DNA of 6,549 nt from a bacterium (lineage in GTDB: Bacteria; Zixibacteria; MSB-5A5; GN15; FEB-12): contig JAUWMW010000135.1 of NCBI GenBank assembly GCA_030612965.1, forward strand, positions 1-6,549. The letters are read 5' to 3'. Under the pieces are notes generated by a model. The model was given only the letters and a program-made list of their open reading frames with translations. It did not search any database and was not told the origin of the DNA. Below, piece after piece: positions 1 through 6,458 of this stretch. A program made the position numbers and the translations under genes. The stretch's first letter is position 1. Every line of letters starts with the position of its first letter.

Positions 1-399
1 CCGCAGGTCAGGAAGGCCGGCATCTCTTGCGGACCCAACGGTGACGCTATCACCAAGTTCGATCTTCGCTTCATGAAACCGAACAGTGAGTCACTGCCGA
101 CCGCTGCGCTGCACACGCTGGAACATCTATTAGCGACGTACATGCGAAGCCACCTCGACATTGTGGACCTTTCGCCGATGGGCTGCCGCACCGGATTCTA
201 TTTGACGGTGTGGGGTGAGGTCGAAGCTGCGGTGGTGCAGGATGCTCTCTTGGAATCTCTGAAGCGGGTTTTGCACACCGAGTGGAGTGACGTTCCGGGT
301 GTCTCAGAAAAAGAGTGCGGCAATTTCCGCGATCATTCTCTTTTCGGCGCCAAAGAATATGCTGGGAAGGTCCTTGCCGGTTTCGGCGCGGGAGAGTGA
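1..399 (+). CDS. luxS: S-ribosylhomocysteine lyase LuxS, 5' end cut by the window edge
   Basis: LuxS cleaves S-ribosylhomocysteine to homocysteine and DPD, the precursor of autoinducer-2, in the activated methyl cycle of the cytoplasm. The frame is open from base 1, so the real start lies to the left; the ATG at 73 is internal because the residues before it (V-R at bases 7-12, then GDAITKFDLRF) already match the family. Visible family marks are the metal-binding HTLEH motif (bases 112-126, two His and the Glu), the SPMGCRTGFY block (bases 172-201), and the CGNFRDHSL block, whose Cys (bases 316-318) would be the third metal ligand. The 132 residues seen fit a full protein of about 150-160 residues, so only the N-terminal part is missing. 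The gene converges on the methyltransferase with a 40-base gap, so it is not in that operon. Known in many phyla, it does not identify the organism. The assignment is firm. Confidence 0.96.
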   Translation, partial: PQVRKAGISCGPNGDAITKFDLRFMKPNSESLPTAALHTLEHLLATYMRSHLDIVDLSPMGCRTGFYLTVWGEVEAAVVQDALLESLKRVLHTEWSDVPGVSEKECGNFRDHSLFGAKEYAGKVLAGFGAGE

Positions 400-439
400 T
401 TTCTTCGACACTTACAGTTGATACTCCCAGCGCGATTGC

Positions 440-1222
440 CTATTTGGGCTTCCGCGCCTTGAGCGAAAACATCAGCGGATACATAGGCGGTCCGTCGGGG
501 GGATACCAGTAACGGTCCTTCTCATACCAGTCAGCTTCGATTGGATAGTAGCCCTTGTCATATTCGCCCAGATGCTCTATTGTCAGTCCGGCCTTGATCA
601 GGGCATTCACGATTTGCGACAGCGGATGCTGGAACTCCACGCGCTCGGTTTCGATGATGTGTTCACGATCACAGTAGTCCGGCTCGCCTGAGTAACGGAT
701 CGACTCCTTGTGCAGATACGAATTGGGCGGTTCCTCCCAGATGCAGGTGATCGGATGGTCGTCCACGATGAAGAAAAGACCACCCGGTTTCAGATAGTGC
801 GCCACCACCTGCGCCCATTTGTCCATGTCCGAAATCCAACAGTGGGTCCCGTGAGACTGGAACACGATATCAAACTGTTGATCGATGACACCGATAAGGT
901 CAAGTACGTCACTACGTACGAAAGTGGCATCCAACCTCGCCAGCTTTTTGAGTTCATCGGCCCGTTCAATCGATCGATCCGAGATATCGACGCCGGTGAC
1001 ATCAGCACCACGCCGCGCCCAGGAAAGAGTGTCCATGCCGAACTGGCACATCAGGTGCAACAGCGACCTGCCGTTGACGTCACCCACCGCATCAAGTTCC
1101 ATCGGCTTCAACGAACAGCGTCCATTAAGAAATTCATTACGTTTCTGCGCCGGGTGGTCCCAATGCACTTCGACCATTTCGTTCCAAGCCGCGCGGTTCT
1201 TTTCGTGATCACTGTTCGGCAT
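440..1222 (-). CDS. Class I SAM-dependent methyltransferase, substrate unknown
   Basis: A 260-residue protein with a Rossmann-type methyltransferase core. Visible features are an SAM-binding motif I region LLHLMCQFG (residues 54-62), followed by the acidic end of strand 2 in VTGVDIS (D79), SDVLDL (104-109) and FDIVFQSHG (117-125), and LKPGG (144-148) before the next strand. Motif I lacks the usual GxGxG; C59-Q-F-G is the variant seen in a family of uncharacterised bacterial methyltransferases. The C-terminal part is rich in Trp, Tyr and Pro and probably helps bind the acceptor. I chose the ATG at 1222 because it overlaps the lptG stop by one base (TGATG) and is preceded by GAGGAA; the open frame extends further upstream, but that part lies inside lptG in another frame. 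It is the last gene of the lptF-lptG operon, probably expressed by translational coupling. A role in envelope or lipid modification is only a guess from position; a small-molecule methyltransferase is equally possible. Confidence 0.87.
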   Translation of the reverse strand: MPNSDHEKNRAAWNEMVEVHWDHPAQKRNEFLNGRCSLKPMELDAVGDVNGRSLLHLMCQFGMDTLSWARRGADVTGVDISDRSIERADELKKLARLDATFVRSDVLDLIGVIDQQFDIVFQSHGTHCWISDMDKWAQVVAHYLKPGGLFFIVDDHPITCIWEEPPNSYLHKESIRYSGEPDYCDREHIIETERVEFQHPLSQIVNALIKAGLTIEHLGEYDKGYYPIEADWYEKDRYWYPPDGPPMYPLMFSLKARKPK

Positions 1223-2301
1223 CACTTCCTCGCTTTCCACATAGAGATGATCCCAACAAGGAAGAACAACCCGTTGACTCCCCACACCGCAAGTTCCGGA
1301 GGTACTTTCTCGTTGTAACCGGCCGACTGCAAGCTGCGAAACATTACAAAGTACAACAGAGAGACCATGGTGCCGAGTGCGAACGACACGGCGATGCCAC
1401 CGCGCCGCGAGTTTGAGGCGAAGGGTATGCATATCAGCACGACGATGCACGACGACAGGGGGAAGGCGAGTTTCAAATCGAGATCTATCGATTCCCGCAC
1501 GTGAGGTCCCCCGGTGCGTTTCATCAACTCGATGTATCGCGCCAATTCGTCGTAGCCCATGTCCTCCGGTTTGCCGATCCGTTTGGAGAAATCTTCCGGC
1601 TTCTCCAGGATATCTGCGAGTTCCAGAACTGCAAACTCTCGAAACGTCTCGCCGGTACTGTCGAACTTTCGAACCACGCCGTCGGTTGCCATCCACTTGT
1701 AGTCCATGTATTCGATGCGAGCGGCTGTTATGATTTCGCTGAGACGGTTTCTCTCAGCCCGGTAGACCTTGAGATCGGTTCCCTCCTGACGTTGGACATT
1801 GAAACTGCCGACGGTGTAGAAGTACCCCTTGCTGATCTGACGGTAGATGTTATGCACTCGGTCGAGGGCACGCTTGGACTTTTTCTCGATCGTGAACTCC
1901 TTGATCTCAAGTCGCTTCTGGTTGGCCGGCGGATAGACATACTCATTGTAGTAAAAGTGCCCCCCGGAAAGTAACAGTGCGGTCACCAGGATAGGGGCAC
2001 TGATGCGATACAGTGACAGCCCGGTCGCTTTCATGGCGAGAATCTCGTTGCGGCGGGCCAGTATCGAGACGGAGAACAAGACCGCAAGCAGCACAAACAT
2101 GGGGAAGAACGACTTGACGACCCACCCGCCAAAATAGACGTAGTACTCGAGTATCTTAAGTATCGGCACCTTATGATCCACGAAGTCGCGCAGTTCCTCT
2201 ACGGCGTTGATCGATATGATGGTCAGACCGATTGCTGCTATTACCACAATCAGGGATGCGAAGAAATACGTGAGGAGGTATCTATCGATTCTCTTGATCA
2301 T
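1222..2301 (-). CDS. lptG: LPS export permease, YjgP/YjgQ family, LptG-like
   Basis: A 359-residue inner-membrane protein, close to the usual length of about 360 for LptG. With LptF it forms the transmembrane part of LptB2FG, which uses ATP hydrolysed by LptB to lift LPS out of the inner membrane towards LptC/LptA. Predicted membrane segments lie at about residues 11-33, 58-80, 98-116, 276-296, 301-322 and 336-355, with a periplasmic beta-rich domain between the third and fourth. The cytoplasmic loop after the second helix has the family motif RRNEILAMKATGLSLYRI (84-100 region), expected to touch LptB. I chose the ATG at 2301 because MIKRIDRYLL matches the N-terminus typical of the family; the extra 34 residues upstream in frame lie inside lptF. 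It starts 4 bases after the lptF stop with no clear Shine-Dalgarno, suggesting coupled translation. Whether this copy or the upstream one is the true LptG is inferred from gene order and length. Confidence 0.9.
   Translation of the reverse strand: MIKRIDRYLLTYFFASLIVVIAAIGLTIISINAVEELRDFVDHKVPILKILEYYVYFGGWVVKSFFPMFVLLAVLFSVSILARRNEILAMKATGLSLYRISAPILVTALLLSGGHFYYNEYVYPPANQKRLEIKEFTIEKKSKRALDRVHNIYRQISKGYFYTVGSFNVQRQEGTDLKVYRAERNRLSEIITAARIEYMDYKWMATDGVVRKFDSTGETFREFAVLELADILEKPEDFSKRIGKPEDMGYDELARYIELMKRTGGPHVRESIDLDLKLAFPLSSCIVVLICIPFASNSRRGGIAVSFALGTMVSLLYFVMFRSLQSAGYNEKVPPELAVWGVNGLFFLVGIISMWKARK
1226..1231 (-). promoter_or_regulatory. Ribosome binding site of the methyltransferase gene
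   Basis: On the minus strand GAGGAA lies inside the last codons of lptG, 3 bases before the ATG at 1222. The spacing is short, but it is the only good site near this start and supports beginning the protein here and not further upstream. Confidence 0.55.
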
Positions 2302-2305
2302 AGAC

Positions 2306-3634
2306 TTATCGCCGTTGTTTCCGGAAGAATGAGAAGATCGGCTTCTCGGATGCAACGATGTAAAGCAGGTAGAGGCCAAGTGCGCCCAGGAGAATGTTGG
2401 CAATCCACATGGCCCAGAACGGCGACATCAGACCGCGGTCGGCCAGGTCCTCGCCGCCGATCAGGAAGGCCCAATAGATGGTGAAGAGCACGATGGAGAT
2501 AGCGATAGCGACACCCATACCGCCGCGTCGGGTTAGAATGCCGAGGGGTGCGCCCAGCAATACGAAAGCCAGGGATGCGGCCGGTATCGAGTATTTCTTG
2601 TATATCTCAATACTGTACTTGTTGACGACTCTCTGCTGGCTTTGCAGTTGTTGGTATCCCCGTTCGACCTGACGCAGCAGGGTGGCGGCATCTTGCCGGA
2701 CTTGGCTGAAGGCCGCCGAATCCGTGATTGAATCGGTCTGTTTGACTAAAGAGCTGTCGGAAAACAGATGGGAAGCCCGGACCTCAAGGGCGGCGCTAAT
2801 CCGTTGGCGAAACGGCTCAACAGTCAGGCGCGCTTTGTCAACTCGGTCTTGCATATCGGAGATAGACATCTCACGGTCATTGCGAAAATCAGTATCAGTT
2901 CTGACGAGTTCCGATTTCACGTCGGAGACATTCTTGACGTATTCCTCGAAGCTCACTCGGCGGTAGTTGTTCGGATCCCTGGTATCCAGGGAGTGGACCT
3001 CACCGTTGTAGAGTGTAAATCGCATGTTCCGGCCCCCGTCGGTCATCTCCAGGTAGCCGTATTCCGCGACTATGATCTGTGGTTTAGTCTGATCGCGAGT
3101 GTCGGTGATGTTGACCGTTTCGACCCGTGAAGTAGAATGATCGATCTTGTCCAGAAGCACCAGGTACCCTGGAATGTCGGTAATGAAAACACCAGAACGG
3201 AAAACCAGGGTGGGACGCATGGCCGAGATGTCCGCCCAAAGAAGCCGTGATCGTTTGTTCAGATCCGGCAGGACACGATCATTGAACTCAATCATGCCGA
3301 CCATCAGGAGGGCACCGACTACCAACAGCGGTATCAACACTCGAAGCAAGTTGACGCCCGAAGCTTTGATAGCTGTAATTTCAAAGTCCGATGTCAGTCG
3401 CCCGAACGCCATCAGGGTGGCTACTAACACCGACATCGGTATCGACAGGGCAAGCATCCAGGCCAGGTTCAGTCCGATGATTTCAAAAACAACCGCGACC
3501 TCAAGGTCCTTGTCGATAATATGATCGATGATTTTCGGAACCAGATCGATGATCAGGAGGAAGGTGATAGTGAGAAAGGCAAGGAAAAACGGTCCAATAT
3601 GCTCTCTCAGTATGTAACGTGTTAGTATTTTCAT
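2306..3634 (-). CDS. lptF: LPS export permease, YjgP/YjgQ family, LptF-like, with an enlarged periplasmic part
   Basis: A 442-residue inner-membrane permease, partner of the next gene in the LPS-export ABC transporter. Predicted membrane segments are at about residues 13-33, 52-77, 97-117, 349-366, 373-395 and 405-428; residues 118-345 would be periplasmic. Family marks are the loop DFEITAIKASGVNLLRVL (83-100), the KKYSIPAASLAFVLLGAPLG segment (346-365) and the following RRGG (369-372). Residues about 140-235 look like the beta-rich jellyroll domain. The protein is some 75 residues longer than the E. coli protein (about 366). The surplus lies mainly at about 255-340, a polar helical stretch rich in Gln, Arg, Asp and Ser that could be a coiled coil. 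The ATG at 3634 gives the standard MKILTRYILRE start, but no Shine-Dalgarno is visible before it; the upstream DNA is AT-rich. First gene of the minus-strand operon. Confidence 0.91.
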   Translation of the reverse strand: MKILTRYILREHIGPFFLAFLTITFLLIIDLVPKIIDHIIDKDLEVAVVFEIIGLNLAWMLALSIPMSVLVATLMAFGRLTSDFEITAIKASGVNLLRVLIPLLVVGALLMVGMIEFNDRVLPDLNKRSRLLWADISAMRPTLVFRSGVFITDIPGYLVLLDKIDHSTSRVETVNITDTRDQTKPQIIVAEYGYLEMTDGGRNMRFTLYNGEVHSLDTRDPNNYRRVSFEEYVKNVSDVKSELVRTDTDFRNDREMSISDMQDRVDKARLTVEPFRQRISAALEVRASHLFSDSSLVKQTDSITDSAAFSQVRQDAATLLRQVERGYQQLQSQQRVVNKYSIEIYKKYSIPAASLAFVLLGAPLGILTRRGGMGVAIAISIVLFTIYWAFLIGGEDLADRGLMSPFWAMWIANILLGALGLYLLYIVASEKPIFSFFRKQRR

Positions 3635-3753
3635 AAACTAATCAATATATCTCTTATACTATCGGAAAGAAAGTTTGAATTAAAGACACATGATGGTTCT
3701 ACGCATCTTCGGCTAACCGCAATCCGACCCGGACAGCAAACACGCCGACGGTC

Positions 3754-3767
3754 CGATTCAAGAATCG
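3754..3767. repeat. 14-bp perfect palindrome CGATTC-AA-GAATCG upstream of yhaM
   Basis: Two 6-base arms are separated by 2 bases, ending 18 bases before the first yhaM ATG and 8 bases before its ribosome binding site. The symmetry and position would suit an operator for a dimeric repressor. No known regulator site is recognised, and a single 12-base symmetric match could be chance. Confidence 0.35.
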
Positions 3768-3775
3768 TTTGATCT

Positions 3776-3781
3776 GAGGGG
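3776..3781 (+). promoter_or_regulatory. Ribosome binding site of yhaM, bears on the choice of start
   Basis: GAGGGG lies 4 bases before the ATG at 3786 and 7 bases before the in-frame ATG at 3789. The second spacing is nearer the optimum, so the protein may begin one residue later than the longest frame. Confidence 0.65.
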
Positions 3782-3785
3782 ATCA

Positions 3786-4754
3786 ATGATGTTAATTGGG
3801 ACTATGGACACCAAGACAATAGTCGATTTTGTTATCAACGACCGGATTACCGGGTTCTTCTCGGTGCGCAAGAAAGCGATCCGAGAGTTTGCCCGTGGCC
3901 GCTTCGTGTCGCTGGAGTTGGGTGATTGCTCGGGACGCATCGGCGCGGTTTGCTGGGAGCCGGATCAGTTCTGTATGGACGAACTTGAGGCGGGCATGGT
4001 AGTCAAAGTACGCGGCGGGGTGGGTGAGTACCATGACAAAGCCCAGTTGACGATCTCGCAAATTCGCCTGGCCAAAGATGATGAGTATGCCCTCGAAGAT
4101 ATTCTGCCACACTCCTCGCAGCCGGTGGAACAGCGGCGAAGTCGCGTGCTGGCACTGGCCGAGCGGATCGAGAACAGCTATATCAAATCTCTCGCCGACG
4201 CATTTCTGGGCGACGAGTCCTTTATCGCGGAGTTCCTCGTCGCTCCAGCCGGCAAACTGTGGCATCATGCCTATGTGGGTGGCTTGTCTGAACACTCAGC
4301 CAACGTCGCTGAGTTAGCCCTCGATGTTTCGTCGCACTATGACTTCCTTAACAAGGACTATCTCATATTCGGGGGACTGTTTCACGATGTCGGCAAGATG
4401 ACATCGTACTCCGCGGGAACGATGATCGATTTCACTGATGCGGGTCGTCTGGTGGGGCACATTTGTCTGGCCGACCACTGGATCTGTGAACGTGCAGCCC
4501 GCATTGACGCTTTTCCGGAGATGTTGCTGGTCAAGCTGCGTCACTTGATTCTCTCGCACCAGGGGGAACTCGAATACGCCACACCGGTCGTGCCGCAGAT
4601 ACCGGAAGCGTTCGTGGTTTACTACTGCGATGAGATCGACAGCAAGATGGGCGCGATAGAGCGCATCCGGACCAGGCAGAGTGGCGCCGGTTGGTCGGAG
4701 TGGGTCAAGATGCTGAACCGCTATCTTTATTTCGACGAGAAATCCGAGGAATAG
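3786..4754 (+). CDS. yhaM: YhaM-like 3'-5' exoribonuclease (OB fold plus HD domain)
   Basis: A cytoplasmic protein of 322 residues (B. subtilis YhaM is 314). YhaM-type enzymes trim RNA, and in some cases single-stranded DNA, from the 3' end using divalent metal. The N-terminal half (about 12-100) reads as an OB-fold nucleic-acid-binding domain, with ITGFFSVRKK and VSLELGDCSGRIGAVCW. The C-terminal half is an HD domain: candidate metal ligands are H160/H161 and H170 (LWHHAYVGGLSEH), the HD pair H200-D201 (GGLFHDVGK), H225, H258 (LSHQG) and D282/D285 near the end. The block from LRHLILSHQGELEYATP to IPEAF is especially typical. Three in-frame ATGs occur near the start (3786, 3789, 3804); the GAGGGG at 3776-3781 stands 4, 7 and 22 bases away respectively, so 3789 may be the true start. 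It heads an operon with the two fet genes, 4 bases ahead of fetA. Best known in Firmicutes but not confined to them; activity is inferred from family. Confidence 0.9.
   Translation: MMLIGTMDTKTIVDFVINDRITGFFSVRKKAIREFARGRFVSLELGDCSGRIGAVCWEPDQFCMDELEAGMVVKVRGGVGEYHDKAQLTISQIRLAKDDEYALEDILPHSSQPVEQRRSRVLALAERIENSYIKSLADAFLGDESFIAEFLVAPAGKLWHHAYVGGLSEHSANVAELALDVSSHYDFLNKDYLIFGGLFHDVGKMTSYSAGTMIDFTDAGRLVGHICLADHWICERAARIDAFPEMLLVKLRHLILSHQGELEYATPVVPQIPEAFVVYYCDEIDSKMGAIERIRTRQSGAGWSEWVKMLNRYLYFDEKSEE
4746..4750 (+). promoter_or_regulatory. Ribosome binding site of fetA, supports the GTG start
   Basis: GAGGA sits inside the last codons of yhaM, 8 bases before the GTG at 4759. It supports this non-ATG start and ties translation of fetA to that of yhaM. 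Confidence 0.7.
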
Positions 4755-4758
4755 TCAA

Positions 4759-5490
4759 GTGGGCGTGACTGGCTCTATTCTCGAGCTATGCAACCTCACG
4801 CGGAGAGTGGGCGAGGGGACCCCGGATCGAGCAATCATCGATAACTTCTCCTATTCATTCGGTTTCGGCAGACTCTACTCGATCATAGGACCCTCGGGGG
4901 CGGGGAAGAGTTCGCTGTTGCGTTTGCTTAATCGTTTGGATGAGTGCACTGATGGCAGCGTGAAGTTCCAGGGCTGCGATACGCGCGAATTCGCACCGTG
5001 TGAGTTGAGGCAGAAGATAGGATACCTGTTTCAGACACCTCACCTGTTTGATCGAACCGTGCGAGACAACATTGTATACGCCCGGCCGCATTTGTCGGAA
5101 TCGAAAATCAGTCGCCTTATTCAACAGGTGCAACTACCATCCGGGATTGTTGACGCGCCAGTGGACAACCTGTCGGTCGGGGAACGACAGCGAGTGGCGT
5201 TGGCCCGTTTGCTGGCTACCCAGCCGGAGGTTGCTCTTCTCGATGAACCAACCGCGGCGTTGGACCCTGCCAACACTGAGGCGATTGAACGACTTATCAG
5301 CAGTGTGGTGACAGATCATGGTGTTACCGTAGTCATGGTTAGTCACAGCCGGCAACAGGTGGTGCGCATGGGAGGAGAGGCCCTCTTGATGGTGGACGGA
5401 AAATTAACTGAGCATGGTGACGCCGTTCAACTGGTGAAAAATCCGGGCACACCGCAGGGGCGACGATACATGAACGGGGAACTGCAATGA
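4759..5490 (+). CDS. fetA: ABC transporter ATPase, FetA/YbbL-like (iron export)
   Basis: A 243-residue ATP-binding subunit expected on the cytoplasmic face of the membrane, powering the permease encoded next. All ABC motifs are intact: Walker A GPSGAGKS (44-51), Q-loop Gln at 92 (YLFQTPHLF), signature LSVGE (138-142), Walker B ALLDEP (159-164) with catalytic Glu163, D-loop AALD (166-169) and H-loop His196. The name rests on the adjacent UPF0014 permease: in E. coli the FetA-FetB pair exports iron and protects against oxidative stress, though the substrate here is inferred. The start is a GTG at 4759, with GAGGA 8 bases upstream (4746-4750) and the yhaM stop only 4 bases before; the residues SILELCNLTRR that follow align with the normal start of an ABC ATPase. 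The last four bases, ATGA, are shared with the permease start. By itself the protein could be a generic phosphate- or amino-acid-type ATPase; context makes FetA the best call. Confidence 0.88.
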   Translation: MGVTGSILELCNLTRRVGEGTPDRAIIDNFSYSFGFGRLYSIIGPSGAGKSSLLRLLNRLDECTDGSVKFQGCDTREFAPCELRQKIGYLFQTPHLFDRTVRDNIVYARPHLSESKISRLIQQVQLPSGIVDAPVDNLSVGERQRVALARLLATQPEVALLDEPTAALDPANTEAIERLISSVVTDHGVTVVMVSHSRQQVVRMGGEALLMVDGKLTEHGDAVQLVKNPGTPQGRRYMNGELQ

Positions 5491-6248
5491 CGGCTCCAGG
5501 TTTCACCCAGGTTCTGCTGGCTGTCGTAATGGTGGCCATTGCCATAGCTGTGGCACGGTATTGGCGACTGCCGGTCATAAAGGACATGGCCTTCGGTTCT
5601 GTTCGTGCTTTTGTGCAATTGGTGGCGGTGGGATACGCAGTGCGCTTCATATTCGATATAAAGTCCCCTTGGCTGATTATGCTTGCTCTGGGAATCATGA
5701 TTACCGTGGGCGCTCACGCTGCGGCCGGTCGGGTCAAGAGCGTCAAGGGCTCCTTTGGCATAAGTCTTGTAGCGATGCTGACCGGTTCTCTGATCACTCT
5801 TGCCACCATGTTGGTTTTCAAGATCATCAGTTTTGACGCTCGTTACATTATTCCCTTGGCCGGGATGATCATCGGCAACTCCATGAACGCCTCAGCGCTG
5901 GTTATCGATCGCCTCGCCTCCGATCTTCGCGGGAACCGTCTCTCTATTGAGACGGCCTTGGCGCTCGGGAAGAGTTGGAGAGAAGCCGCACAGAGGTTCC
6001 ACCGTGATGCCGCTCGCACCGGGATGGTGGCGATCCTAAATTCTCTCAAAACCGTCGGTATCGTAGCTTTGCCGGGGGCCATGACGGGCATGATCCTGGC
6101 CGGAGCCGACCCGGTCGATGCGGTCTTGTTGCAGGTGATCGTGGTTTACATGCTCTTGGCCGCTACGACGATCACATCGGTGGTTGCCGTCGAACTCACC
6201 ATCCGTCGTTTTTTCACTCGCCATCATCAACTTCGAATCGACCGCTGA
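5487..6248 (+). CDS. fetB: ABC transporter permease, FetB/YbbM (UPF0014) family
   Basis: A 253-residue integral membrane protein, close to the E. coli FetB length of about 260. It would form the channel of the FetAB exporter. Predicted membrane segments are at about residues 7-25, 38-56, 61-79, 91-113, 118-138, 186-206 and 213-237. Family blocks are easy to see: GSVRAFVQLVAVGY (37-50), IPLAGMIIGNSMNASAL (122-138) and ALPGAMTGMILAGADP (194-209), followed by an aligned Gln-containing helix. The hydrophilic loop at 140-180 carries the helix that probably couples to the ATPase. The ATG at 5487 overlaps the fetA stop (ATGA), with GGGGA at 5476-5480 spaced 6 bases, so translation is coupled and a 1:1 supply with FetA is expected. 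It is the last gene of the yhaM-fetA-fetB operon. Family membership is firm; iron as the substrate is taken from E. coli work and not shown by this sequence. Confidence 0.91.
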   Translation: MTAPGFTQVLLAVVMVAIAIAVARYWRLPVIKDMAFGSVRAFVQLVAVGYAVRFIFDIKSPWLIMLALGIMITVGAHAAAGRVKSVKGSFGISLVAMLTGSLITLATMLVFKIISFDARYIIPLAGMIIGNSMNASALVIDRLASDLRGNRLSIETALALGKSWREAAQRFHRDAARTGMVAILNSLKTVGIVALPGAMTGMILAGADPVDAVLLQVIVVYMLLAATTITSVVAVELTIRRFFTRHHQLRIDR

Positions 6249-6383
6249 ACCTTCGCACTCGCCATCACATGGGTTGATGCGCCGGCGGTTCTTGTCCGCC
6301 GCGGTCGAAGTGGTCTGTCGGTCAATTGAGCGCTCGTGTAACAACGGACTCCAACCGTGCGTCCGACCGGTCGAATATTAGGC

Positions 6384-6411
6384 TTGTCTTTCCGGTGATT
6401 TGATGTAGATT
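6384..6411 (+). promoter_or_regulatory. Possible sigma-70-type promoter for tRNA-Ser
   Basis: TTGTCT (6384-6389) and TAGATT (6406-6411), each matching four of six consensus bases, are 16 bases apart. Transcription would start near 6418, about 40 bases before the tRNA, but the hairpin with T-run at 6423-6452 would then lie in the leader. Weak evidence only; the hexamers could be chance. Confidence 0.25.
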
Positions 6412-6422
6412 AGCGGCTGATT

Positions 6423-6452
6423 TCGCCGAGTCATTCGGCGACTTCGTTTTTT
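6423..6452 (+). terminator. Probable Rho-independent terminator after fetB
   Basis: A perfect 7-bp stem TCGCCGA/TCGGCGA (6423-6429 with 6435-6441) closes a 5-base loop. It is followed after 5 bases by six T residues (6447-6452). The position, 175 bases after the fetB stop and just before the tRNA, fits termination of the plus-strand operon. The gap between stem and T-run is longer than ideal, so efficiency is uncertain. Confidence 0.55.
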
Positions 6453-6458
6453 GAGATC

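Larger units (their letters stand above)
3635..3785. promoter_or_regulatory. Divergent promoter region between lptF and yhaM
   Basis: This 151-base gap must hold the promoters of both operons. The lptF side (about 3635-3690) is markedly AT-rich compared with its surroundings. On the minus strand it has -10-like hexamers TATAAG (3658-3653) and TATATT (3649-3644); a TTCAAA at 3679-3674 could serve as -35 to the first, but with only a 15-base spacer. No good plus-strand promoter stands out for yhaM. The exact promoters cannot be fixed by eye. Confidence 0.5.
6249..6458. other. Non-coding gap between fetB and tRNA-Ser with two hairpins
   Basis: No convincing gene is seen in these 210 bases. The stretch holds a GC-rich hairpin CGGCGG/CCGCCG (6283-6288 with 6296-6301, 7-base loop) with no T-run after it, a weak promoter-like pair, and the terminator-like hairpin at 6423-6452. 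A 34-codon frame at 6277-6381 lacks a proper ribosome binding site and resembles nothing I know. Confidence 0.6.

Noticed and set aside
710..1318. A 202-codon plus-strand open frame opposite the methyltransferase gene
   Set aside because: It is antisense to a well-supported gene, its translation is rich in Arg and His with no recognisable domain, and it runs through the lptG junction. It is a by-product of codon use on the other strand.
1223..1696. Upstream extension of the methyltransferase frame by 158 codons
   Set aside because: This part lies inside lptG in another frame and reads as low-sense Arg-rich sequence; the homology to methyltransferases begins only after the ATG at 1222.
1501..1974. 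A 157-codon plus-strand open frame opposite lptG
   Set aside because: Antisense to a gene with clear family motifs and membrane segments; no ribosome binding site or domain of its own.
2302..2403. Upstream extension of the LptG frame by 34 codons
   Set aside because: It lies within the 3' end of lptF and lacks membrane-protein character; MIKRIDRYLL at 2301 is the usual family N-terminus.
3792..4295. A 167-codon minus-strand open frame opposite yhaM
   Set aside because: Antisense to the OB and HD domain coding region, with no recognisable motif.
5487..6248. Possibility that the transporter pair is a phosphate or amino-acid importer
   Set aside because: There is no substrate-binding protein gene nearby, and the permease blocks (IPLAGMIIGNSMN, ALPGAMTGM) are those of the UPF0014/FetB family.
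6277..6381. Small 34-codon plus-strand frame after fetB
   Set aside because: No proper Shine-Dalgarno, Arg- and Cys-rich composition typical of chance frames, and it contains the GC-rich hairpin. A longer version starting at 6184 overlaps fetB.
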